Assembly: GCF_021134715.1 (NCBI RefSeq)
Contig: NC_060027.1
Location: 2,294,001-2,358,000 of the forward strand
Length of the DNA: 64,000 bases
Origin: Daphnia pulex
Lineage: Eukaryota; Arthropoda; Branchiopoda; Diplostraca; Daphniidae
Direction of reading: 5' to 3'
Of this stretch, positions 34,501 to 47,797 are shown one piece after another. Under the pieces are notes generated by a model. It saw only the letters and a list, made by a program, of their open reading frames with translations, was not told the DNA's origin and ran no database searches. The position numbers and the translations under genes are program-made. Each line of letters opens with the position of its first letter. Within the stretch, counting starts at the first letter, position 1.

Positions 34501-36798
34501 CCGTCATCTTCCGACGGATAGTCGGTGAATTCTTCTTCCTCGTCGTCGTCCGAGCGGATGGAATCGTCGCGATCGGCGCTCAGATCCAGGGCCGACTGGT
34601 CGTCGTTGTGGTTGCGGCGACCGCCGTAGTAGCCGCCGCCACCGGAACAACCGGAATTATCTGAATTGTCTCCGGCCAGGGTCCGGTTGGCGGCCGAGTC
34701 CTCGCTGAGGTGGTAGACGATGGAGGCCTTAATGGCGTCCCTGGAGGCCTTTCCGTGCCGGTTGCGCAAGTGTCGCTCGCAATTGGCCTTGGTGGTGAAG
34801 GCGTATTGACAGTCGCGGCACTCGTACGGCCGCTCGCCGTTGTGCGTCCGCATGTGGCGAATCAACGCCCCTTTGTCCAGGCTCGTGCTCGGGCACATGT
34901 TGCACCTGTAAGGAGCCTGACTCAGATGGTTCCGGTTGTGACCTGAATGGACAAATAAATCAATTAGAAATGAGGAATTTGATCAATCCATCCGGCCCAT
35001 TTTTGATTCATTATTTTTCACGGCCGTTTCGTCATTTCTTTTAATATCCCAGTAACGACCCATCATCGTCTTGTATATAAATCATTTGAGACGATATGGA
35101 TATGATGTAGCCCTCCCCCTATCGGTTATCTAACGCATTTCCGGCTGCATATAGAACCACCAAACGATATTCTGATTAGCCCGACCAGAGATAAAGCCTC
35201 TCGTATAATAATAGCCCAACAAATCTTTCTTTTTTTTAAAAAACAAAAGAAAGAAAGTCGGTAAAGAAGTTCCAATTCCAGCAAAGTGTGTTTGAACAGC
35301 TGATTGTGCAATGGTACAACTCATCTGATGATAAACAAAAGACATCACTTCCTTTTCCCGTGTGTGTCGGATAAGAAATATTTAACCGGACCGAAAGAGA
35401 TAAAGATTTTTAAAATAAATTTTACCTTTAAGGGCGCGCAAATTAGGGAAGACGGCCTCGCAGAGCCTGCAGGGGAATTCGCCTTTGAGTTTCATTTCTC
35501 GGAGGACGGCCGAGAAGGGGTCGTCCTCTTCGTTCTTGTACTCTTCCGGCGGATTGGTCAGCATCTCGTCGTGCTGGAACAAGTTGTTGAACTGCCGGCC
35601 GCTAGGCGTCGTCATGAATGGTGAGCACCCAGGGTCCAGGCCAGCCGACGACGACGACGGGATGTGATCCGGAGCTGAATCTTTGCATGTCGGTGGTGGT
35701 AGGAGAGAAGCGGAGGCGACGGGACGTATCAAGGTCGCCGGATGGATCAGGTTGGCAGGGCGGCAGTTAAAGTCGACGCTACCAACGCCGACGCTACCGA
35801 CGCCATTGCCCCCCACCACCAGCGGCGACGGCCTCGCGTCTTCTCGATGCGGACGGATCGTCATTCTCTTCTTTTGATGATTGGCCGGGTGGATCGGGTG
35901 ACAGGATCGGCGCAAGTCGCCACCACCACCGCCCGTCTCCTCCTCGTGCTGATGATCCTCATCGTCTATCAGCTCTTCCGCTGGCCGTGGCCGTTTCCTT
36001 CCTTGATCATCCCGTCGCTGTCTCATCGTCCGTCGGTTCTTCTGTCTCAGTCGTCGGCGGCTCTGCTCGGCTTCCGGCCCGCTGACGGACTCGTTGCTCT
36101 CGGAAGCGTCTTCTTCCGAGTGATGATGCCGGCCAATATGGTGCTGGCGGTGGTGGTGGTGGCTGGTCCGGTAGAATTCGCCACCGGATTCTTCACCTTG
36201 CGACTCTTCTTCTTCTCCGTTGGTGATGTGATCATCTTCTTCTTCTTCTTCGTCTTCCTCGCCGGCCAGACTCGGTCGCGATTCAGACAGATCTGATGAC
36301 ACGCCCGTGTCCATCGACGTGTTGCCTTGCTCGCCCGTCTTGTTATGACCACCGTCCGCCGTCGTCGCTGTCGGTTCGCTTGTCCTAGTCAAAACGAGAG
36401 GCTCTTCCGGCTCCGTCTCGGCTTTCATCGGACTCGACGCCTGCTGGAAATGTACACACACACACACAGAGAGAGAGACGGGCCGGTTAATATTTGATTA
36501 ACACATCAAACACCTAGAAAAATCTAAAATGGATGGATAGGATGGGATGGAGACTGACCTGCTGATGTTTGACGACTCTGATGGCTTTACGCTTCCGGGC
36601 GCCGACCAGGAGGGCATCGTCGTTGGTCAGTTGCTGCTGATTGGACGCTGCCGATGGCGAAGAGGCGTCCGTCTTGGAGTGGTGACGGTGGTGGGTCGTC
36701 GTCATGACGTTGGCCGGCAAGGGCGACGAGTCGAGTCCTGCCTCCACCTCCTCCATTGCGCAATCGCCGTCGTCGTGAGCGTCGCGAGGCTGCATCAT
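31555..36798 (-). CDS. peb: Hindsight/pebbled (RREB1 family) C2H2 zinc-finger transcription factor
   Basis: Four coding exons on the minus strand, 36798-36559, 36443-35426, 34942-32160 and 32073-31555, give 1519 residues. Introns of 115, 483 and 86 bp have GT-AG borders and matching phases. Ten C2H2 fingers are visible: near residues 405-425 (split by intron 2), 433-453, 461-482, 829-852, 1090-1112, 1117-1140, 1187-1211, 1275-1300, 1348-1370 and 1376-1398. The pair YECRDC...TTKANCERHLRNRHGK and CPYCARKFPWTSSLRRH is diagnostic of Hindsight/RREB1. PLDLT near residue 576 is a CtBP-binding type motif. Acidic, poly-His, poly-Gln and Gly-rich linkers fill the gaps. Drosophila Hindsight (about 1900 residues, 14 fingers) is a nuclear repressor acting in amnioserosa, trachea, retina and follicle cells, often downstream of Notch; RREB1 responds to Ras/MAPK. 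This protein is shorter, with fewer fingers. Confidence 0.9.
34943..35425 (-). other. Second intron of pebbled
   Basis: A 483 bp intron that interrupts the first zinc finger between its cysteine and histidine halves (CTTAAAG|GTAAAA to CATTCAG|GTCAC). Nothing else was recognised in it. Confidence 0.7.
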
Positions 36799-37228
36799 CG
36801 CCTCCTCCTCTTTTCCAACTCTCTCGACGAATCAAAAATCAAACCAACAAACTCTCTCAACCAAACAGCCAAACAGCTGCCAGCACACACCGGAATTGTT
36901 TTTATGGTGTGTCCAATTCCGCACTGTCACAAGATCAAACGATTCAACATCCACTCGAATAATACGTCACGTCCCAATAAAACATTCACTGAAATTCACC
37001 AAATCAAAATGTTTCACTTTGCCACTTATTTGAAATCCAACCAAAATTCAAAAAAACCGCCAAAACCAAAAATCTTTGGACAATCGACGGAAACTGGAAC
37101 ACTTTTTCAACAGAAAAGAAAAATGATGAAATCAATTTTTTTGGGTGGGTAAGTGTCAGACAACAACGAACGAAATGAGGGGGAGACGGAATGAAAAGTG
37201 CGACCGCTCCGCTAAGCGCCTGGCGCTG

Positions 37229-37234
37229 GACTGA
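37229..37234 (-). promoter_or_regulatory. Candidate initiator (TCAGTC) of pebbled
   Basis: Minus-strand TCAGTC fits the arthropod initiator and would give a 5' UTR of about 430 nt to the ATG at 36798. There is no TATA box next to it. It is an alternative to the TATA-type promoter at 37975-37983. Confidence 0.3.
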
Positions 37235-37974
37235 AGCTGAATAACACGGCTGGTGAATAAGAGGCTAGGCGTCCAATATGAGACGAGAGTGAGAGAGAGA
37301 GAGAGAAAGAGGAGACAGGAGAGTCAAGAGAGAAGGGGGCGCGGTCACGTGATTCAATGGAAAAGAGAAGGAAAAAGAGAAAAAGAAAAAAAAAGGTTTT
37401 TTCTTCTTCTTTCAAAAAGCCGAAAAAAAAACTAAACTAGAAAAACTCAGGTGTGCATCCCACCGGCTGGGATCTAAGCTCCTCCCCTTGACTCTCCTTG
37501 GGACCTCTCTCCTCCTCCTCCTCCTCGCCCCAACGGAAAGAAGAGTGGGTGGATGTGTGTGTGTGTGTGTACACGAGCGTCGTCTTATCCGGTTGCTCTC
37601 TCTCTCCTCTCTACTCTCCTACAAACACAAAAGGTGCACACAAAAGGTTTCAAACTTCCCGCCTCCCTCATAGACTAGACCCTTTTTCTTTCTCCCCCCC
37701 CCCGTTTGCTCTCTTTTCTATTACATTATCTTTTCTGCTTATAAATTATTCAGATAGACAGCAGCAGCAGCAGCCCCCGGTTTTTTCGAGTGTGTGGAGA
37801 GAAGGGGGGTGTGGCTGCTCGTTATCGGATGAGTAATAAGATGAGAGAGAGTCGCTGCTGCTGCTGCATTGACCGGTGACGCGGGATCGTTCGGTCGGCA
37901 ACTTGTGCCTACGTGTGCGACCGGCGAGTATACTGGGTTTACGTAGAAATAAGTGGAGCTGCGCAGTGCGTCAT

Positions 37975-37983
37975 CTTATATAC
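37975..37983 (-). promoter_or_regulatory. Candidate TATA box GTATATAAG upstream of pebbled
   Basis: Minus-strand GTATATAAG would place a transcription start near 37945-37955, about 1.15 kb upstream of the pebbled ATG, and implies a long 5' UTR or an upstream noncoding exon. TATA-like strings are frequent in this domain, so confidence is low. Confidence 0.3.
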
Positions 37984-39005
37984 GTTTCTGCCGTTGCTGA
38001 TTGACTAGATCGAATTTCCGATTCTCTGAAATTTCAAAAATGAAATGTTTGTTTTAATTGCACAGATCAACGGTCGAAAATGATCGGGTCGCTCGTTATC
38101 GGATGGCAAAAACGTGAGGGCATTTTTTTTCCAGATGAAATCGATCGGCATTTTCTTAAAGGTTTTTCTTAAAAGAGTTGGGTGAGATTGAATAATAACA
38201 CGTCATTATCTATTGCACCTGTCCAGACCGGGAGGCCTATTTTATCCTGTAGTACATTCCCTCTCTCATCTAGACGATTGTGACGCCTGGCCGTCAAGGA
38301 AAAGGGACGGGCGGGGTTTCTGAAATCGCCTCGAAATTCCCCCATCTTATCAGTTTCAGTCAAGAAAGAAAAAAGGGAAACGGGACAAAAATAATGTGAC
38401 GAGTGCAACATTTGTTGAAACGTTTTGAAAAATAAAAGAAATAGAATAATCGATTTGGATTGAGCTCGTGAAAAATCCCTCACCTAGTCGATACGCCTCG
38501 ATTCTTTTGGCTCGTGTTGGGCTGTCGTGAAAATGAGTCACACTCGGTGCGGCTGCGGCCGTGTCATCATCAGCTGCACGGCCGAGTCCCGGACCACAAA
38601 CTTTTGTTTTCTTTCCTTCTTCTAAAAAAGTGTGAAAAACAAAAGGAAAAAATGTTGGTTGTTTAAACAACGACATTTGAAATGGGAAACCCCGACGAAA
38701 CGAAAAAACTTGCATGTGTATATCCTGGTATGGCTGTGATGTGGGGGGGATCTTTTCATTTCTGGGCGGCTGATTCCGCAATGTGCTGCTGCTGTTGCTC
38801 GGGACCTGGTCCCGTCATGTTTTTTTGTGTGTTGGCTGCACACTCCTCCATTTTCGTGATCGTTCTGTTTCGTCCAGGCTCTCGTCGTCCTTATTTTTCC
38901 CATTCGTCGGCGCTATGTGAAGCTGTGTGCATGCTGCTGGGCTGCGCAAGCTGTGCCATAGTTGATTGATCAACGCAGAGACACTCAAGTGGGGTCTTGC
39001 GTGAT

Positions 39006-39013
39006 TGACGTCA
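39006..39013. promoter_or_regulatory. Perfect CRE (TGACGTCA)
   Basis: The palindromic cAMP-response element TGACGTCA, the consensus for CREB/ATF bZIP dimers, lies about 2.2 kb upstream of the pebbled ATG. A second perfect copy is at 43988-43995. Function is inferred from the motif. Confidence 0.35.
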
Positions 39014-40120
39014 TCCCAGCAACAGCGAAATACAAAAACAAGACCGCCCACTTTATTTTTGTCTGTTTCAAGCTGCTGCTGCTGCTGCTGCTGTGCTCTA
39101 AATAATAATGAATAACGAAAATGTATACATAGGAAATGCCGGATCAGGTTAATCTCCAGCAGTCACAACATTTTTAAAAATATTAGAATAAATTTGAAAA
39201 TTTGATGACATTCTACAAATGAGTCATTTAACCTGACAAGAGAAAGAGACAGATATTTGTCCTACCTTTAAGCTCGGGAATACACGGCCAGGCATTTCGA
39301 CAATCCGTTGAAAGGCCGTCCTCGTGAATAAGCCATGGATGCTGTTTATCTAAATAAAAAAATAAAAAATGGATTACGAAACATATTTGCAGGAACAACA
39401 AGGAAATAAAAATTGAAATTGAGACAGTGTGTAAACCCTGGATGGGTAAACAAATGTAAGGTTTTCATGAAATACACTGTAGTTATGAATGCATCCTTAA
39501 AAAATCTGGCAAGTCAGGGGTTAATAAAAAGTAACGAAAATCATTACCCAGCCGATGATGCTGTGATTGCTGCTGATGTGATTTTGCCAGCACAAGAAAA
39601 CTGACATGGATTGGCTTCAAATCTGCACACAAAGGGAAAGGTTATGCAGTGCAAACAAAGTGCCATGCATTGACAGGAGGGGGGCTTACATGATCAATGC
39701 TAGTCAGGAACCAACATTACACAACTTTGGAACAGGTTTCTCTTTTTACTCTTTAAGCTCCCATAATCATTCAATTTGTATTCTCACTTTTATTGACCTG
39801 CTAAACAGCATGGATTCTATATAAAGGGACGCCAGCAGAGTTGACACGACTATCACATTTTTATAATTTGGTTTGTGGCTTGATAACGTGTAACGTGTTG
39901 TTGCAACCCAACGATAGCAGACGACACTAATCTTCTAATTAGCCATGCTTGTTTGAGATATCGATAGAAATGATTAAAAATCGACTAAATCCAAATTAGA
40001 TTTGATTTCTTTATTTCCATTTGAAATTTAAAAAAAGGATAAAATAGTACATACTCTATTTCTCTATTTTAATGTGACGCAATATTCTTTCTTTCCCCAA
40101 AGTTTGTTGTTCAACTTCCG

Positions 40121-40372
40121 CTATTTAGTCCGGTTCCTTTTGTCAATTGACGTGATCCATGTAGACGTTGGCAGGGGACATTCCAGATTCCACCGGATGC
40201 GGAGAATGCGCCTTGTGCTGGATATTGCGCAGCACTTTGGTTTGTTTTGATTATTCAACAGAAAGCGGATGATGAACACAACAGATGACGAGAAGAAGAA
40301 GAATTGCGGTCGTTCGAGTTTCTCAGCCGACCCATCAGCCATCAAGTGAAAGTTGAACGACCTTTCAAACAA
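40121..40372 (-). pseudogene. Possible frameshifted small membrane-protein gene or retro-pseudogene
   Basis: On the minus strand a frame starting near 40338 (MADGSAEKLERPQ, then the hydrophobic SSVVFIIRFLL) is followed, one base out of frame, by a protein-like C-terminus (KAHSPHPVESGMSP, NVYMDHVN) with a stop at 40143-40145. Both halves have coding-like composition, unlike the surrounding simple-sequence DNA. A single frameshift, a sequencing error or coincidence could explain it. The family is not recognised. Confidence 0.25.
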
Positions 40373-43143
40373 GAACCTTCAGAAGGTTTTCAGTTTCCAT
40401 TTTGTGAACTGTCGACATTCAACACCTCACAACACTCAACCGATTAGCTGCTAAATGCATCAGGGGAATCGTATATAGTAGACCGTCCATCTCTTGTTTG
40501 TTTGTTTGTCCACATCCAATCATCTTCGAATTTCCACACGATGGGATCAATCATCTCTCACAATTAATGATGAACCAATGGAGGCCCTGTTTTGGTCTAA
40601 TTCTGCTGATGATGTGTTCATCTAGCCTCTTCAAATAATCTACTAAATGGAATCGATCGGAAAAAGTTGTTGCAGCAGCCTCCGATGTTGCTGCGCAGAC
40701 ACTAATAATCAATTTATATATTAAGAGCCGAGACGACGACGGTTGAACCATTTTTCCAAATGGCTCTCAGGGTTGTTTTATTATCTGTCTGATGTCTGAG
40801 ATGTTGCGAAATCCGGTCGGACGACATTTGAGACACGGAACAGGTATATACATGTAGCAGCTATACAACAAAATAATCTTCGTGATGTAGTCATAGAGAC
40901 GGCAGCTTTTCGTCTATCATCTTGTACGCATTCCCGTGATGTTTCCGCGAAGCTCTATAAGCCATTGATACGAGATTCTTCGTCTCTGTTATTGTTATTA
41001 TTATTACGTCTCATGACAGAGAAACATTCTTATGTGTTATTCCCCCCCCCCTCGATTGAATGTATCAAGATTATTATGGTCTAAGCCAAACAATTAAAAC
41101 GACCTTATAAGGTCATTTTTGGAGGATATAATAACCTGTCCCCTTTTGATTTTATAATATTTGTCCAAAACTAATACGACGGAATGTTTTTATTTAAGAG
41201 GATCAGAAGCTGATGATTTGATTTCCCAGAGATGTTGTTGTTGTTGTTGTTGTTGTTTCGGATTTACCTGCGCTGTGGAATTTTCTTCCAGGGACTAAGA
41301 TGGAAGAGCAACTGGACAGCATTCCTGGAACATGTTGGTGTGCTCAAAGGTAAAAGAAAAAGGATAGACGAGGGTCATCTGGGGCTTCTGGACCAGGATG
41401 GACCTGGACCTTCAAATGGACCACCAAAACTATGTCTCTCTGCTGCCTTATTTCTTGCCTTTATACAAATGCTAATGAAATGGGAAACAGAAAGTCTCTT
41501 TAGACATCAAAGGTCCGGTCGATAATTCCCACACCACCCACACAACAAAAAAAGGAGAGAGGAGGGGACGCCAAAGACACACAACATTTTCACATATAGG
41601 GGGGAGAAAAGACAAGGCGAATATTATAAGGCCGACAGGTGAAAACCGGAACGTATCCGTTTCTTCTCTGTGCTGATGGTGATGGGGGGGAGCGGCTTTT
41701 ATCTTCAAGTTTTGATCTTATCCGCGAAATATTTTTTCTTAGGGGGGCGGAATGCGGGGCGACCTTTGACTCTCATCCGATCATCAACTCTCCAAAGTCC
41801 CTCACCCACCACAAAAGGTGTATCCCCCAAAGTGCATCAGAAATATCAAAACAAGATTTTTTCCGCGTCTTCAAGGCTGAAGAAGATTCAGGTTCTATCT
41901 GTCAACAGAAAAATATAAACTCCACCCCGCCTGAATATAAAATCATAAAAAATGTCTTCTACTCTACAAAGTTGAACAATTTTTAAAAAATCCATTTTTT
42001 CCCGATGGAAACATTGTGTGTGTAAAGCTCTCTATATTCGTTTTTTTTTTAGTGGGGTGAGCACGAGCGACGCTGTCTCTATTCATCATCGTTCTCTGCT
42101 CTGCTGTGTCTGTCTGTTGTGTGTGTAAGTTATAATAAGGCTTCGTGAGCGAGTCTCGGCTGCGCAACACAACAACCCCGGTCTATCTTCTATGTGAAAC
42201 AAAAAAAGGCCGCGCTAATAACTCTGTCATCGTCCATCCACCTACGTAACGTGTATCGTGCTTCAATGGCTTCTTCTTCTGAACTGCTGCTCACTCTCTA
42301 TAGTTCCTCTAAGCCTTTTTTCGGGAGTAGATATAGTCAGTCGAATATTTCTGGACCAAACAGCCAGCCAAAAAGGAGAAAAGTATTATTATTATTTTTT
42401 TTTTTCAGTTATTGCTGTGCATATGATGAGCTGCAGAGACACGACATGTAGTAGTACAAGAGTCTGGTTTATATAATAACACATGGGTTCTCTCTCTCTC
42501 TTGCTGCTGGTCCCTCTCTTTTTGTTGAATCAATATACAAGAGGAGAGTATAGAGGAGAAGAGCTATGCCAGGTGCTCCAAGTAGCCATGACGACGACCG
42601 GTTTTTATTCTTTTGTGTCGTCCAATTCACATTGGAATGCCAAACACTCCGAAAGACGGCCCAGGTTTCTTCTATTCCTTCTATCCCGATTATTATCTAA
42701 TCAATGATATTGAATATGAACAGCACAGAGTTATTAGAAGTGGTTTTAATAGATTAGAAATAATACAGTCTTTGATATTTTTGGGCCATCATCTCGGTTG
42801 ATGTTAGATTCTACATCGAATACCCCCCTTTGATGATGTCTAAACTTTTGGGGGAATGTACATGCGGAAGAGGGGGGAAGGGGGTGGATTGTTTTATCGA
42901 TAGACGCGGTCGCCATCCGACGAGTAAACAAGAGAGAGAAAGAGAGTCAGGTGCTGCTGCTGGATGAACTGCTGCGCTGTGTGTGTGATGGAAACTGGTA
43001 GATGGGAAAATATATATAGTCAAAAGAGAGAGAGTCTATTATTCAGGGCGGGATTGTGGGTCAGCGTGACAAATGAGACCGATAAAGAGAGACGGAGTGC
43101 TGTGCTGTGTGTATAAAATATATAAAACGGCGGGGGTGGCGGC

Positions 43144-43157
43144 GTTGCCATGGCGAT
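43144..43157 (+). promoter_or_regulatory. X-box-like site GTTGCCATGGCGAT
   Basis: The left half GTTGCC matches the RFX X-box consensus GTNRCC exactly; the right half GGCGAT deviates from RGYAAC at two positions. It is one of seven similar sites in the domain. Confidence 0.3.
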
Positions 43158-43546
43158 CGACACCTTCGTCCAAAATCCACCATAACAAACACAGTCGCGT
43201 ATAGAGAGAATAGAGTATATCCACAGCACATACAGTTCAGTCATATTTCTGTGTGTTGTGTATTCTTCTGGCCGACACCTCCCGGTGTATCCCCCCCCAC
43301 CTGAACTGTTATCGTCGCCCTCCCACATCACAGGGGGAAAAATAAAAGGTATAGAGAGTAGGAGAACTATTATTTATTCATATCGAGGACGCAATTTTTT
43401 CCCCATCATCCCAAATGTCAGTTGCTGGGTTTGTTTGATTATTTCATGGGCAAATATAAGAAATTGAATATCTGACACGATATATTGTGACAGAGTAGAA
43501 TATCGATTCTTATTGCGGAGATGTACATCCAAGAGCTGTTATCTCG

Positions 43547-43560
43547 GTTGCCATGGTAAC
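43547..43560 (+). promoter_or_regulatory. Perfect RFX X-box GTTGCCATGGTAAC
   Basis: An exact palindrome that satisfies the RFX consensus GTNRCC-N2-RGYAAC in both halves. RFX factors drive ciliary genes in sensory neurons of insects and nematodes. It lies 6.7 kb upstream of the pebbled ATG. Confidence 0.55.
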
Positions 43561-43987
43561 TCGATAAGACGGTATTTCAAGTTTTATCTCAAAACAAACA
43601 TCTCACACGGGATAGATGTGTGTGATGAGAGCAGATGGTTTGATCTCTGCAGATGCAGCAATTCCCCCTCTCAAGAAAAGGTGAATGGGGGGCCACCTCT
43701 AAGACGGTATGAAGAGCAGATGGAAGATGACAACATCTTCAGCATTGAGAAAATCCCCCCCCTCTCTGAAGAAAAGAAAGGAGCAGATGTACAACTAGGA
43801 GCGGATACATCGGCCTATATATCCTGGTTCTGGACCATATCACCCCAGCGTTCTTCTATACACACACCACATCTCCTTCTTATTTTTTCCTTTCGTCTCG
43901 ACTGTGGCTACAGAAAGATGTAGGAGGTAGTACTCTCTATATAGTCTTTCATTATCAGAATTTCTAGACTGTGAAGAAGAGGGAAAG

Positions 43988-43995
43988 TGACGTCA
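43988..43995. promoter_or_regulatory. Perfect CRE (TGACGTCA)
   Basis: The second perfect CRE in the domain, 430 bp from the perfect X-box. CRE and X-box adjacency is known from vertebrate RFX-regulated promoters; here it is only a motif observation. Confidence 0.35.
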
Positions 43996-44360
43996 GGGGT
44001 GGGATAGTTTCTTGTCGATCTATTTTTCTTTTTATCTTCTTCTTCTTCTTGTGTTGGAGCTAGAGAGAGGGGGGTTCTTCTTCAGCTGCGCTGTGTGTGA
44101 CTGCTGTTGCAAGACGGCAGGTGTGCAGCGGAGACTCTCAGCTGCCCAAGGAGCTTATAGAGAGAGAGAGGTAGAGAGAGAGTGGGAGTAAAATAAGGTG
44201 AGCCATCCACAAGGGGAGACATGCTATCCTTCGATATATATAGATTATAATACAGCAGCAGCAGCAGCGGAGGAGGAGGATATCTAGAAACCCACCCTTG
44301 AAGAATAAAAGACGTGGAAGATGATGGCGGTTTCGAGTGCTGCTACGTGTGTGTACATGA

Positions 44361-44374
44361 GTGGCCATGGCAAC
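44361..44374 (+). promoter_or_regulatory. RFX X-box GTGGCCATGGCAAC
   Basis: Both halves fit the RFX X-box consensus (GTNRCC and RGYAAC). It is 0.8 kb from the perfect palindromic site. Confidence 0.5.
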
Positions 44375-44755
44375 GCTTGGCTTCACTCTAATACAACAAC
44401 TTACCTTGAAATGGAAAACAACGAGGGAGAAAACTTAATAATAATAAACAGCAACATCTCGACGGAAAATACATACGAGTCTAGAGACGTCGCAATTCCG
44501 GCGGAACTCGCAGATTTTTTCCATAATGAAAGTGGAAAAGGTTTCCCCCCTGTGTGTTATTTGGGGGGTTTCCATGTGTCGATGGTTCGCTAATAGAGCG
44601 GAAGTATTGACTAGTCACGTTCGCCAAAAAATGTCGTTTTTCACATGAATTTGTTTGATATTTTACCAGGCCTACACAGCAGCACCTGATTTGTGCACAG
44701 GCAGGTGAGCAGAAGCAGTTAAATCATTTGGACAAAACATCAAAGCGTTTTCATC

Positions 44756-44769
44756 GTTGCCATGGTTTC
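44756..44769 (+). promoter_or_regulatory. X-box-like site GTTGCCATGGTTTC
   Basis: Perfect left half site and degenerate right half (GGTTTC). It is part of the same cluster. Confidence 0.25.
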
Positions 44770-47700
44770 CCGAATCTTTGTTTATATCATTTGTTTGGTC
44801 TCCTCATTGTTGGAAAAATAAAAAGGGGAATTGGGATTTTGTGTATTTTATTTTGAGAGAGAGAGAGCGGATGATGGACGTTGGCGAGTCTCTTCCCCCC
44901 ACTCCCTCACAGCACAGCAGCAGACACCTGAGAATTGGAGAGAGAAAATGGCGGTTCTCTCCGTATATTATAACCCCCCCGGTGACTCTCTCTCTCTCTC
45001 TGCTACATATAACAACATCCGGCAGCATAGCTCAAATATATAAGGTCTCCTTATATAGACTCCCACCTCCCCCCCCCTGTTCATCCCTTTTTCCCCGACC
45101 ACTTTTTTTGTTGGTCTGTTGTTACTCGTATGAGAAAACGGAATCGCCGCCGGAAGAAAGAAAATATATAAAAAGAACCCGCAAAACGTTAGACTCCTGT
45201 TTGGACATCCTTATAGGTAGAACTATATATCTACTTTTCTCTCCTGTGCTGTGCGCACGGATGATATTACAACCAAACAACTTGGCCATCCCCTCTCTTC
45301 TTCTTCCTTTTTGTCATGGCCAGCAGCCACACAGCGCCCAGGGTGAAAGCGGCCGCGACGACGCTCTATAAAACATATATCTCGGCCAGCAGCAGCAGCT
45401 AGCAGCGTCCAGCAGCAGCACAGCGCCGTCGTCGACCAATGGAAATCGAGTCGAGTGGGTGGAGCCGGCGCTCACTCTTGTACCTCCCTCCCCCTTGTGC
45501 TTCAACGGAAAGAATAAGAAAGGGTCCCGGCGCGCATTATTATCAAAGGCCGTCATCATCATCAACAATCATCGCCCGCGCTCATGGCCTTCCCTCCAAT
45601 CTCCTTGTCGGTTTTCTCTCTCTCTCGTCGTCCTGAGCTGCTGCTGCATCTGACTCACCTCAGAGAGAGATGGGGTGGGAGGGGGGTTTATGGGGCTTTT
45701 TGAGGGGGGGAGGAAGCCTTGGAAAAAAGGTGCACCTGTGTAAAAATCTATTTTACAGTCTGCAACACAGCCAACGTCTGGTTTTTCTTACCTACATGTT
45801 CCCCTTATTTTCTGTTTTAACCAAAATTTGTGAACCAGCAACGGATGCGGATACTTTTCTGGACCGTAGTCCTTTTTTTTAAATTTATTATCACCTTTAA
45901 AATAAAAAGAACCAAGAAAATCAAATATAAGATAAAAGGGGGAGAATCATTTCGTCTTTTGATTGTCTATCCGGCGGATGTTGAAACCATCGCGCCAACA
46001 GTCTCAGTAATTTATCTGCAGTCCACCTTTTCAAACGTGTGTGGGTGGGTATGTATCTAATACTGCTCATTTTCCAGCATCAAAAGAATTCGAACGTGTT
46101 ATCTCCTATATAGATTAAATACACATACAAGGGGCACCCTAAAAACTTTGATGAGATCATCTTCCCTCTCAAGTGATGATGCATTGTTTAGATTATATGT
46201 AGCCTACACACACAGCACCCGCGCCACCCGTGTGTGTGTGTATTAGAAAGAGATGAGGGATAACTGGGAGCAAAGGTGCAAGAGAGGGGGGGATGAATGT
46301 GTAACATTTGCTGATGGGGCGAGGCTGGTTTTTTGGGTGTGGTCGCATCATCATCAGAGACAACAAAAAGCGATTGAAGAGGATACGATAGTCACAGAGA
46401 TTCGTGTATACTACAGCAGAGAAAAGGAGTGGTGATGGGGTTGTTGGGGGGGGGGGGGAAGACTATATGGATGTTGATGGCGAGATCACATCAAAGTCAA
46501 AAAAGAGGAGGAAAATATATAACAAAATGTAGTATCAAAAGCCATTTATTATATTTGGATTAGGGCGTGGTCGTAGCCAAAACAATCGATATACAGCAGC
46601 ACGTCAAAGAGCCCATGCTGCAGCCCACAGCAGATCAATATGTATACCGCCGTCTAGATCCTGTGTGTAATAACGTGATGCGGATATGATGAAAAGTCAC
46701 ATCATCCATCGTCCGAGGAAAATATAAAACGAATATGTTTAGCTCTCTCCACAGCGCTATAGCTCGTTCTGTGTGTTCCACAAAGAGGCTCCGACCGAAA
46801 TGGGCGCCAGCAGAGAAGATATACAGACACGAGATTCCCGCATGATGTACATGCATATATATAGAGAGACGGAAAAAAAAGGTCTACTAGATATAGACTC
46901 GATCAATGAGCTGGATATACATCGCATCATGCGGGATGTTATTCGCTCTCTCTCCCGACTACTACATGTGGGGGGCGCCTATTTTTTTTTTTTTTGTTTT
47001 GGTTATGGCGTTGCGCATGCAAAGAGATCGTTCGGATGGTCACATGTGCTGTAGTTGTATAGTAGCTACCTTGTCTATATCTTGACTGTGTGTTCTTCTT
47101 CTTCTTCTGGGTGATGACATGAGATCGGGAATATAAGGGAGAGAGAGAGCTATATAGTCCATTATTAAATCAATCGAGTCCGACGACGGCGGCCATTTAT
47201 ATTTCCCTTGATATTTCCAGCATTTGGATTATAGACACAAGCACACGTATAGATCGAAATGTTATTTGGAACATAGTAAAGATGTTGTTGGGTTATTTTT
47301 TTATTTGAACGTTTTTATTTATCTAGAAAAGCCACACCCAAATCGTACGATATACAAAGTCAGAACAGGGATGTGATCGATATAATTAATATTTCGTAGA
47401 TGTATGAGAAAATTAGCGGGAAATTTGAAAAATAATTGGAAAAAATCACGAAATTCTCTTTTGCTTTTGGCAGCGCAGGAATAGATCAAAATGGTTGAAA
47501 GTTTGGGGCGATGACTTGCAGGTCAAACTGCTGATGAAGAGACGCTGTGAGACTTTCGTGATGTTTGTCATTGCGTGCTGAGCGCCTTATTCTCTCCCGT
47601 TTTTTCTTCTGGTAGAGAAATGGTATACATTTCTTTCTCCCGAGGAGAATACATAAGAAGATTTTCTGACATGGAAAAGTGTCGAAAGAGGAGGCAGTGC

Positions 47701-47781
47701 ACCTGCAACACGCACCTATCGTCACAGCGCAGCGGGGAAAAACTCACGAAGCCGGCGGCGATTGTTTTGTTTCAAATGGGA

Positions 47782-47797
47782 GCGCGCGCGCGCGCGC
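47782..47797. repeat. Alternating GC tract (Z-DNA-prone)
   Basis: Sixteen bases of strictly alternating G and C within otherwise AT- and GA-rich DNA. Such tracts readily adopt Z-form under negative supercoiling. Confidence 0.6.

Larger units (their letters stand above)
36799..42999. other. Pebbled 5' flank, proximal noncoding domain
   Basis: There is no convincing gene. Features are GA runs (37290-37330), CTC/CAG trinucleotides, GT runs, TATA-like strings and C-runs (for example 41042-41051). A 62-codon frame at 39413-39604 (MKLRQCVNPGW) lies in a stretch of different base composition and may be transposon-derived. Several other frames are simple-sequence artefacts. Confidence 0.45.

Noticed and set aside
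44757-45371. A 204-codon open frame on the + strand
   Set aside because: It runs through GA/CT repeats and C-runs, its composition is simple-sequence, and it has no domain or splice context.
47782-47797. CpG island
   Set aside because: It is only a 16 bp alternating GC tract; neighbouring DNA is not CpG-rich over island length.
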